From Flavobacterium anhuiense (GTDB lineage: Bacteria > Bacteroidota > Bacteroidia > Flavobacteriales > Flavobacteriaceae), in assembly GCF_900101855.1 (NCBI RefSeq), contig NZ_FMVC01000002.1:625599-689598 (forward strand): a stretch of DNA of 64,000 nt, read 5' to 3'. Made by a program: the position numbers and the translations under genes. This document shows, in pieces, positions 42,553-49,418 of the stretch (position 1 is its first letter; each line of letters starts with the position of its first letter). The notes under the pieces were generated by a model that was not told the DNA's origin, made no database searches, and saw only the letters and a list, made by a program, of their open reading frames with translations.

Positions 42553-43861
42553 CAAACCTTGGTTCTGGATTCCGCTTCTAAACTTTGCATCTGGATTGCC
42601 TTATGCCATAATTATTTCGGTTTCGGTAATTATGTACAAAAATCTAGGAATTTCAAATGAAGACATCGGAGTTTATACCAGTTTATTATATCTTCCTTGG
42701 GTGGTAAAACCGCTTTGGAGCCCGCTTATTGAATTAATCGGAACCAAGAGAAAATGGTTTTTATGGATGCAGTTAATAATTTCAATTGCCTTTTTATTGG
42801 TCGGATTAACGATTCCCACAAACGGTTTCTTCATGATGTCATTAGCCATATTTTGGGTTGCTGCCTTTGCATCGGCTTCGAATGATATTGCGACTGACGG
42901 TTTCTATTTATTGGTTTTGCCAGAAGACAAACAATCTTTCTTTATCGGAATCAGAAGCACTTTCTACAGACTTTCTATGCTCGCAGGAAATGGTTTGGTA
43001 GTACTTTTTGCAGGATATTTGGAACATAAATATGGCGACAATACAAAAGCTTGGTCTTATACTATGATTTGTGTTGGTTTATTGATGACATTTATTACCG
43101 CTTACAATTTCATTTTTACACCAAAAAACGAAATCAATGCCGTTAAAACCGAAAAAGAAACTCCTCATCAAAACTTCGGAACTATATTTATCAGTTTCTT
43201 TAAGAAAAAACAAATCGGATTAATTCTGACTTTTATCTTGGTTTTCAGATTAGGAGAATCGCAATTGCTAAAAATGTTAAGTCCGTTTTTGCTTGATAAA
43301 AGAGAATTGGGCGGAATGGGATTAGACACCGAAGCTGTTGGAATTATTTATGGCACTTTGGGAATTTTTGCTCTTACCGTTGGGGGAATTTTAGGAGGTA
43401 TTGCAATCTCTAAACACGGTCTTACGAAATGGATGCTTCCAATGTTTTTGGCGATGCACCTTCCTATACTTGGTTTTATTGGTTTAGCTCATTTTCAGCC
43501 ACAAGAGCTTTTTCATCTTCATATAAATTTATATTTTTTCGAAATAAATTCTCCATTAAATCTTTATACTTGCATAACGGTTGTTCTTGAACAATTTGGT
43601 TATGGTTTTGGATTTACAGGTTTTATGATGTATTTAATACATGTTGCAGAAGGAGAATCAAAAACGGCACATTATGCACTTGCAACTGGTTTTATGGCAT
43701 TAGGAATGATGCTTCCGGGAATGTTAAGCGGTTATATTCAGAAATTTTTAGGCTATCAAAACTTCTTTGTATGGGTTTTAATAGCTACAATTCCAGGTCT
43801 TATTTTATCACGTTTTTTAATATTCCCAAAAGATTTTGGGAAGAAATCAGAAGAAGTTTAA
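42539..43861 (+). CDS. AmpG-like MFS permease
   Basis: 440 aa, about 12 membrane helices. The start FWIPLLNFASGLPYAIIISVSVIMYKNLGISNEDIGVYTSLLYLPWVVKPLWSPLIE and SASNDIATDGFYLLVL fit the AmpG/PAT subfamily, which imports anhydro-muropeptides or similar cargo into the cytoplasm. It is translationally coupled to the upstream secreted glycosidase (14-base overlap). Both sit between anmK and a NagZ-like gene, which supports import of murein fragments. Confidence 0.8.
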   Translation: MKTDNKPWFWIPLLNFASGLPYAIIISVSVIMYKNLGISNEDIGVYTSLLYLPWVVKPLWSPLIELIGTKRKWFLWMQLIISIAFLLVGLTIPTNGFFMMSLAIFWVAAFASASNDIATDGFYLLVLPEDKQSFFIGIRSTFYRLSMLAGNGLVVLFAGYLEHKYGDNTKAWSYTMICVGLLMTFITAYNFIFTPKNEINAVKTEKETPHQNFGTIFISFFKKKQIGLILTFILVFRLGESQLLKMLSPFLLDKRELGGMGLDTEAVGIIYGTLGIFALTVGGILGGIAISKHGLTKWMLPMFLAMHLPILGFIGLAHFQPQELFHLHINLYFFEINSPLNLYTCITVVLEQFGYGFGFTGFMMYLIHVAEGESKTAHYALATGFMALGMMLPGMLSGYIQKFLGYQNFFVWVLIATIPGLILSRFLIFPKDFGKKSEEV

Positions 43862-43882
43862 TCCCAAATCAAACTTTAACCT

Positions 43883-44224
43883 ATGGAAATCAATGAGAAT
43901 TTGCAGAACGAACGAAATCTGAAAGGATCAGAGTTCGAAAAAAACGGAAATCTTGAAAAAGCGATTGAGTTGTATGAAGAAAATGTTGCAGAAGGCTTTA
44001 AAGGAAACCATCCTTACGATCGATTAGCAACGATCTATAAAAATGAAAACGATCTGGACAATGAAATCCGGGTTTTAGAAAAAGCAATTGTGGTTTACGA
44101 AATCATCACAATTGAAGACCGATTGGAAGGATTGCCAAAACTTTTCCGTTTTAAAAACCGATTAGAAAAAGCAATTGAAACCAAGAAACAATTGGCTAAA
44201 CAAAAGAAAGCAAAGTTGAAATAA
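43883..44224 (+). CDS. small TPR-like protein, 113 aa
   Basis: Helical protein with two tetratricopeptide-like units (GSEFEKNGNLEKAIELYEENVAEGFKGNHPYDRLATIYKNENDLDNEIRVLEKAIVVYE) and a lysine-rich tail (KKQLAKQKKAKLK). No signal peptide. It starts 21 bases after the permease stop, so likely in the same transcript. A role specific to murein recycling cannot be claimed. Confidence 0.65.
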   Translation: MEINENLQNERNLKGSEFEKNGNLEKAIELYEENVAEGFKGNHPYDRLATIYKNENDLDNEIRVLEKAIVVYEIITIEDRLEGLPKLFRFKNRLEKAIETKKQLAKQKKAKLK

Positions 44225-44415
44225 TTTTCACCATTAAGACATTAAGTAATTTAAGCCAAGCTTTATGAACTTTCTTGTTGAAAAGAAGAAAATAAAGTAA
44301 AACTAAGACGCTAAGCTTAATTTTCTTTTACCTCGAATAGGTTAAGCAATTTAAGCCATAGCTTTATGAACTTAATGCCTTAATGTAAAAAACAAGATAC
44401 CTAAATTTATTTGAC
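44225..44415. repeat. direct repeat in the TPR-GNAT gap
   Basis: About 33-bp units of ATTAAGTAATTTAAGCCAAG type at 44243-44275 and 44340-44372 (AATTTAAGCC-A-AGCTTTATGAACTT common to both). This is non-coding dispersed-repeat sequence. No gene in the 190 bp. Confidence 0.55.
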
Positions 44416-44865
44416 ATGGTTACTTTAAAACGCACTAATTCAGACGATACCGATTTTATAAATCTGGTTGTTTTATTAGATCAAGATTTAGCGATTCGAG
44501 ATGGCGAAGATCATGCGTTTTATAATCAGTTTAATAAAACCGACAAAATAAAACATACAATCGTGTATTATGAAAATGGAATTCCTGTTGGCTGCGGCGC
44601 TTTTCGCGAAAAAGAACCAGATACGACAGAAATTAAACGGATGTACGTTCGTCCAGATCATAGAAAAAAAGGAATCGCTTCTGCTATTTTAGCAGCACTT
44701 GAAATCTGGGCAAAAGAAGTCGGTTATACTTATACGATTTTAGAAACCGGAAAAAACCAACCGGAAGCCATCAACTTATATCAAAAATTAAATTATAGCA
44801 TAATTCCTAATTATCCTCCATACGAGAAAATGGATAATAGTGTTTGCATGAAAAAGACTTTATAA
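44416..44865 (+). CDS. GNAT-family N-acetyltransferase
   Basis: 149 aa. The acetyl-CoA-binding motif A reads IKRMYVRPDHRKKGIASAILAALEIWAKEVGY, with the expected RxxGxA (RKKGIA), followed by motif B LETGKNQPEAINLYQKLNY. The acceptor is unknown; in this block an amino-sugar or muropeptide is a reasonable guess. It ends two bases before the GH3 start, so the two are translationally linked. Confidence 0.85.
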   Translation: MVTLKRTNSDDTDFINLVVLLDQDLAIRDGEDHAFYNQFNKTDKIKHTIVYYENGIPVGCGAFREKEPDTTEIKRMYVRPDHRKKGIASAILAALEIWAKEVGYTYTILETGKNQPEAINLYQKLNYSIIPNYPPYEKMDNSVCMKKTL

Positions 44866-44867
44866 TA

Positions 44868-46481
44868 ATGAAAATTACCGCCGAAGCATTACGACAAAAA
44901 ATAGGACAATTTTTCTTTCCAGCAGTATTCATCAATGATACTGAAGAAAATATTCAAGAAATCGAACGCCTCATAAAAGAACATAATATTGGCGGACTGA
45001 CTTTTTTTCACAGCCGTGCGAGTGCTGCAACCAATTACGAAAGCAAGAAAAAAGTAGTTTTTAATGATGACAGCTATGATAAAATCAAAGCTTTGATCGT
45101 ACGTTATCAAAAAGCCGCTTCTACTCCACTTTTAATCAGTATTGATGCGGAATGGGGATTGGCCATGCGAATTGAAAAAACACCGCAATATCCGTATGCA
45201 ATTACGCTTGGCGCTTTGCCAGAAAACAAAGCCAATTTGGTTTACGAAGTTGGAAAACAAATCGGTTTAGATTTAAAAGCTGCTGGAATTCAGTATAATT
45301 TATCGCCTTTGGCCGATATCAACAATAATCCAAATAATCCTGTTATTGGATACCGTTCTTTTGGTGAAAACAAACAAAAAGTAGCAGATTTTGCTATCGA
45401 ATATTTAAAAGGAATGTCAGAAGTTGGCGTTTTAGGCTGTCTAAAACACTTCCCTGGACACGGAAATACTAATGTCGATTCGCATTTAGGATTGCCTGTT
45501 TTAAAACAAACTTTAGAAGAATTATTAGATAACGAATTATATCCATTCATTAAAGGAATTGAAAACAATGTCGATTCGATCATGATCGGACATTTATCGG
45601 TTCCGAGTTTAAATGACGGAAAAGATATCTCAGCAACCTTGTCAAAAGCAATCATTCAGGGTCTCTTACGTGATAAATTAGGTTATGATGGTTTAGTAAT
45701 TTCTGATGCTTTAAACATGCACAGCGTTTCTAAATTGTACGAAACCAAAGGACAATTGGAATGGGAAGCTTTTAATGCTGGAAATGATATTTTATGTTTC
45801 GCCGAAAATGTTCCTGAAGGAATTGAGGCGATTTATAAAAATGCTTCGCCAGACCGTATTTTTGAAAGCTACAACAGAATTATGAAAGCCAAAGAAAAAG
45901 CCGGAATTCTTTCTGGAAATATTGTTGCTTTGGGCGAATTAGATTTCGAAAAAACATCAAAAATAAACCTAGAAATTGCTCAAAATGCCATTACTAAAAT
46001 TATAGACAACTCAAGTTCAGATTTGGCTTTTGAAGCTCAGAAAAACAACAAATTAGCCAAACTGAGTTTATATAAAAATACTGAAAATACATTCTTCAAA
46101 ACTTTAAATACAAAACTCGGTTCTCCAGAATTCGCTTTTGAAAATCTAGAAGTATCCAATATTTCATCTATCAAAAAAGAACTAGAAAATTTTGAAACGA
46201 TTATCATTTCATTATTTGTTCCAAAAGCAAAACCACTGAATAATTTCGAAATTGACAACGAAGTTTTAGAACTGCTTTCTGAATTATTACAGACCAAAAA
46301 ATGCATCATTTTTGTTTTTGGAAATCCTTATGCATTGCCTTTAATTCCTAACCTGAAAAAAGCTTCAGGATTAATTCAGGCATATCAAGATTTTGAAGAA
46401 TTTCAAAAAACAGCGGGAGTTCAATTTTTAGAAAAAAATATGTTCAACGGCGTTTTACCAGTAAATATTGATATTCAATAA
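44868..46481 (+). CDS. nagZ: glycoside hydrolase family 3, NagZ-like beta-N-acetylhexosaminidase
   Basis: 537 aa from ATG 44868. The GH3 TIM barrel shows TPLLISIDAEWGLAMRI, YNLSPLADINNNPNNPVIGYRSFG and the NagZ general-acid loop KHFPGHGNTNVDSHLGLP, with the nucleophile Asp in LVISDALNMHSV. A further ~200 residues form a second domain, longer than the ~340-aa E. coli NagZ. It removes GlcNAc from muropeptides. No signal peptide, so cytoplasmic, downstream of an AmpG-like importer. Confidence 0.9.
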   Translation: MKITAEALRQKIGQFFFPAVFINDTEENIQEIERLIKEHNIGGLTFFHSRASAATNYESKKKVVFNDDSYDKIKALIVRYQKAASTPLLISIDAEWGLAMRIEKTPQYPYAITLGALPENKANLVYEVGKQIGLDLKAAGIQYNLSPLADINNNPNNPVIGYRSFGENKQKVADFAIEYLKGMSEVGVLGCLKHFPGHGNTNVDSHLGLPVLKQTLEELLDNELYPFIKGIENNVDSIMIGHLSVPSLNDGKDISATLSKAIIQGLLRDKLGYDGLVISDALNMHSVSKLYETKGQLEWEAFNAGNDILCFAENVPEGIEAIYKNASPDRIFESYNRIMKAKEKAGILSGNIVALGELDFEKTSKINLEIAQNAITKIIDNSSSDLAFEAQKNNKLAKLSLYKNTENTFFKTLNTKLGSPEFAFENLEVSNISSIKKELENFETIIISLFVPKAKPLNNFEIDNEVLELLSELLQTKKCIIFVFGNPYALPLIPNLKKASGLIQAYQDFEEFQKTAGVQFLEKNMFNGVLPVNIDIQ

Positions 46482-46539
46482 GTTAAAACATTAAATAGTC
46501 AAAATTTATCAACTTATAAATATTTATAATCACATCTTA

Positions 46540-46571
46540 TTGTAAGAACCTGTACTTATGCCCTACTTTTG
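46540..46571 (+). promoter_or_regulatory. promoter of the peroxiredoxin gene
   Basis: TTG at 46540-46542, a 21-nt spacer, TACTTTTG at 46564-46571: consensus Bacteroidota promoter, 33 bases before ATG 46605. Confidence 0.75.
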
Positions 46572-46604
46572 CACCAAATAAATTTTTAACGTAAAACGAA
46601 TATT

Positions 46605-47243
46605 ATGTCTTTAGTAGGAAAAAAATTCCCAAGTATTGCAGTAGATGCTATCTCAGAAATGGGTGACAATTTAAAAATCAACATTTTTGAAGAAGCAGTA
46701 AACAACAATAAAAAAGTACTTTTATTTTGGTACCCAAAAGATTTTACTTTTGTATGTCCAACTGAATTACACGCCTTTCAAGCTGCATTACCAGAATTCG
46801 AAAAAAGAAATACTATCGTAATTGGTGCTTCTTGCGATACTAACGAAGTTCACTTTGCTTGGTTAAATACTCCAAAAAACAATGGTGGAATCGAAGGTGT
46901 TACTTACCCAATCTTAGCTGATACTAACCGTAACTTAGCTAACATTTTAGGTATTCTTGATATCGAATCTACAAGCTACAGCGAAGATACAGATTCAGTT
47001 ATCATCGAAGGTTCAAACGTAACTTACAGAGCTACTTACCTAATTGACGAGACTGGAAAAATTTTCCACGAAAGCGTAAACGATATGCCATTAGGACGTA
47101 ACGTAAACGAATACTTAAGAATGGTTGACGCTTACACTCACATCCAAACTAAAGGTGAAGTTTGTCCTGCAAACTGGGAAGCTGGTAAGGAAGCTATGAC
47201 TGCAGATAGATTAAGCACTGCTGAATACTTAAGCGCTAATTAA
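46605..47243 (+). CDS. 2-Cys peroxiredoxin (AhpC/Prx1 type)
   Basis: 212 aa. Peroxidatic Cys in DFTFVCPTELHAFQ (near residue 50) and resolving Cys in GEVCPANWEAGKEAM (near 188), the Prx1/AhpC arrangement. It reduces H2O2 and organic peroxides with electrons from thioredoxin or AhpF. No ahpF gene follows; a thioredoxin-like gene comes next instead, pointing to that as reductant. It has its own consensus promoter. Confidence 0.92.
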   Translation: MSLVGKKFPSIAVDAISEMGDNLKINIFEEAVNNNKKVLLFWYPKDFTFVCPTELHAFQAALPEFEKRNTIVIGASCDTNEVHFAWLNTPKNNGGIEGVTYPILADTNRNLANILGILDIESTSYSEDTDSVIIEGSNVTYRATYLIDETGKIFHESVNDMPLGRNVNEYLRMVDAYTHIQTKGEVCPANWEAGKEAMTADRLSTAEYLSAN

Positions 47244-47467
47244 GCTGCTAAGATACTAAGGTTCTAAGTTGCTAAGTTTTTAAACTTAACTTTTTGAATC
47301 TCAAATACAATTCTACAATAAAAGTCAAGAGATTCTAAGATTAAACTTAGATCTTAGAATCTCAATGACTTAAAAACAATCAAATAAATCCACACAAAGT
47401 TATTCGGTTCGAGAGCAAACTTAGCATCTTAGAACCTTAGCGACTTAGTGTCTTAAAAATAAAACTT
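47244..47467. repeat. CTAAG-rich inverted repeat spacer
   Basis: Opposed arms built from CTAAG/CTTAG units (about 47247-47280 and 47420-47457) enclose the middle of the gap between peroxiredoxin and thioredoxin genes. A further stem of similar type lies in the next gap (47780-47885). No gene is present. Confidence 0.6.
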
Positions 47468-47776
47468 ATGTTAATCGACTTAAACGAAGATACGTTAGCA
47501 GATTTAGTTGCTAAAAACGAAAAAGTAGTAGTGCAATATTCAGCATCATGGTGTGGAAATTGCCGTATTATGAAACCAAAATTCAAAAAATTAGCCACAG
47601 AAAATGAAGCTATCACTTTTGTTTTGGTTGATGCAGAAAATTCTCCTGAATCAAGAAAATTAGCTAATGTGAGCAACTTGCCAACATTTGCAACTTTCGT
47701 AAACGGACAATTAGTGGGCGAAACGCAAACTAACAAACAAGAAGTTTTAATCGATCTTGTAAACGCAATTGTTTAA
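47468..47776 (+). CDS. thioredoxin-fold protein with CGNC active site
   Basis: 102 aa, a compact thioredoxin (VVVQYSASWCGNCRIMKPKFKKLA, cis-Pro in NLPTFATF). The usual CGPC is CGNC here. It is cytoplasmic, without a signal. The position between a 2-Cys peroxiredoxin and a Tpx gene suggests it is their electron donor. Confidence 0.88.
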   Translation: MLIDLNEDTLADLVAKNEKVVVQYSASWCGNCRIMKPKFKKLATENEAITFVLVDAENSPESRKLANVSNLPTFATFVNGQLVGETQTNKQEVLIDLVNAIV

Positions 47777-47885
47777 TTTTAGATCGTTAGACTAACTTAG
47801 ATTTTTAGACTTCTTAGAAGTTGTCTACAAACTAAAAAAGGTCTAAGAAGTCTAAGAATGTCTAAAAATCTAAGAAGTCTAAACT

Positions 47886-48143
47886 ATGAAATTACCAGTA
47901 ATTAAGCATTTAACACAATTCATCGAAGAAAACGATCAGGATTATATCATTGAAACGATCGAAGTTCTAGAAGCGATGACGGAAATTCCTTCTCTAAAAG
48001 ACGAAGAATTAGATGTAATCGGTGAATTGATTTCAAATATGTATGGCGCCCTTGAAGTACAAAAATTAGTTGCTCAAGGAACAGACAAAAAAGAAGCTTT
48101 AAATACGTTCATGAAACGTGTTTTAGGTTCAATCGATAAGTAA
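47886..48143 (+). CDS. DUF6952-family small protein, 85 aa
   Basis: A conserved Flavobacteria protein without known function, recognised by MKLPVIKHLTQFIEENDQDYIIETIEVLEAMTEIPSLKDEELDVIGELISNMYGALEV. All-helical and acidic, it characteristically follows peroxiredoxin-thioredoxin gene pairs, as it does here. It may help peroxide reduction; that is inferred from context only. Confidence 0.75.
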   Translation: MKLPVIKHLTQFIEENDQDYIIETIEVLEAMTEIPSLKDEELDVIGELISNMYGALEVQKLVAQGTDKKEALNTFMKRVLGSIDK

Positions 48144-48184
48144 ATCGACCCCTTCCCAAGAATAAATAAAAAAACAAAGCTGAG

Positions 48185-48215
48185 AAAGCGTTTCTAATTT
48201 AGAGACGCTTTTTTT
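48185..48215 (+). terminator. terminator after the DUF6952 gene
   Basis: An 11-bp stem (AAAGCGTTTCT/AGAGACGCTTT, one G-U) followed by five T. Confidence 0.8.
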
Positions 48216-48259
48216 AGTTTACAGTATCAGTGGCATTCTGTTCCATTCTAGATAATCTT

Positions 48260-48365
48260 TGTCAAGCTGAGCGGAGTCGAAGCCCGCGTAAAGTTAATGC
48301 TACAAGGATTAATGATTTACCATGCCGAGCTGCTTATTTGGGCTTCGACTTCGCTCAGCCTGACA
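48260..48365. repeat. inverted pair of the GAGCGAAGTCGAAGC repeat
   Basis: Left arm 48260-48285 (TGTCAAGCTGAGCGGAGTCG) and right arm 48340-48365, nearly exact reverse complements, ~54 bp apart. Single copies occur at 2747-2772 and 37617-37633. The gap between DUF6952 and tpx (48144-48514) otherwise holds a terminator and a lone CGTGGC-type fragment near 48402; no gene. Confidence 0.7.
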
Positions 48366-48457
48366 GACGTACTAACTCTAAAATTATTAGATAAATTGAT
48401 GAATTCGTGGCTATCCAAAATCCATCCTTAATCTCTCCTTAAACCCTTAACAAATAC

Positions 48458-48488
48458 TTTTAGATTCAAATATTAATCCTTACTTTTG
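48458..48488 (+). promoter_or_regulatory. promoter of tpx
   Basis: TACTTTTG at 48481-48488 with TTTA at 48458-48461, 19 nt apart (one base from the -33 consensus). ATG 48515 follows after 26 bases. Confidence 0.6.
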
Positions 48489-48514
48489 AGCCTCATTAAT
48501 TTTAAACAAAAATC

Positions 48515-49012
48515 ATGGCATCTATCACATTAGGAGGAAATCCAGTTCATACATCAGGCGAATTACCAGCTGTTGGATCGCAATTAGCTGACTTCAAATT
48601 AGTACAAAACGATTTATCAGTTGCTTCATTAAGCAATTTCGCTGGTAAAAAATTAGTTTTAAATATTTTCCCAAGTGTTGATACAGGAACTTGTGCAGCA
48701 TCTGTTAGAAAATTCAACGAAAGCGCTAGCGGATTAGAAAACACTACTGTTTTATGTATTTCTAGAGATTTACCTTTTGCTCAAAAACGTTTCTGCGGTG
48801 CTGAAGGCTTAGAAAATGTGGTAAACTTATCAGATTTCCAAACTGGTGCTTTTGGTAAAGCAAATGGATTAGAGATTGTTGACGGACCATTAGCAGGTCT
48901 ACACTCAAGAGCGATCATTGTTGTTGATGCTAACGGAAAAATCGTTCACACAGAACAAGTAGCAGAGATTGCAAACGAACCAAATTACGAAGCAGCTTTA
49001 GCAGCATTATAA
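48515..49012 (+). CDS. tpx: thiol peroxidase (Tpx)
   Basis: 165 aa, the full length for atypical 2-Cys peroxiredoxin Tpx. The N-terminus [27 protein letters not shown] is typical; the peroxidatic Cys is in [16 protein letters not shown] and the resolving Cys in [11 protein letters not shown]. It reduces peroxides with thioredoxin electrons in the cytoplasm. It has its own promoter, and the dgkA gene follows 13 bases later, suggesting read-through to the ftsK operon. Confidence 0.95.
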   Translation: MASITLGGNPVHTSGELPAVGSQLADFKLVQNDLSVASLSNFAGKKLVLNIFPSVDTGTCAASVRKFNESASGLENTTVLCISRDLPFAQKRFCGAEGLENVVNLSDFQTGAFGKANGLEIVDGPLAGLHSRAIIVVDANGKIVHTEQVAEIANEPNYEAALAAL

Positions 49013-49025
49013 TATTTTCCTGTAA

Positions 49026-49400
49026 ATGGAGTTTCAAAAAGATAATACATTTGTTACAGGCCGTTTAAAAAGCATGACTTATGCTTTTAACGGCGCTGTA
49101 AAATTAATTAAGACTGAACACAGCATTATGGTTCAATTTTCATTGGGAATCATAGTGACTATTTTAGGCTTTTATTTTCATATTTCACAAACCGAATGGC
49201 TTTGTCAAACCTTGGCAATCGGTTTAGTTTTAGCTGTCGAAGGATTAAATACAGCAGTTGAAAAAATTGCCGATTTTATTCATCCTGATTACAGCAAACG
49301 AATTGGATTTATTAAAGATATTGCTGCCGGAGCGGTATTTTTTGCCGCAATGACTGCAATTGCAATAGGCTTGATTATTTATATTCCAAAATTTATTTAG
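49026..49400 (+). CDS. dgkA: diacylglycerol/undecaprenol kinase (DgkA family)
   Basis: 124 aa with three membrane helices. The family signature EGLNTAVEKIADFIHP (active-site Glu/Asn) is present near residue 77, and NGAVKLIKTEHSIMVQF in the N-terminal helix. In Gram-positives this fold phosphorylates undecaprenol; in E. coli, diacylglycerol. Either way it serves lipid recycling in the inner membrane. It lies 18 bases ahead of ftsK. Confidence 0.9.
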   Translation: MEFQKDNTFVTGRLKSMTYAFNGAVKLIKTEHSIMVQFSLGIIVTILGFYFHISQTEWLCQTLAIGLVLAVEGLNTAVEKIADFIHPDYSKRIGFIKDIAAGAVFFAAMTAIAIGLIIYIPKFI

Positions 49401-49418
49401 GCAAAGGAAAACGCAAGA

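Noticed and set aside
45290..45655. 121-aa minus-strand ORF inside the NagZ-like gene
   Set aside because: Shadow of the GH3 coding sequence, with no start context or family similarity.
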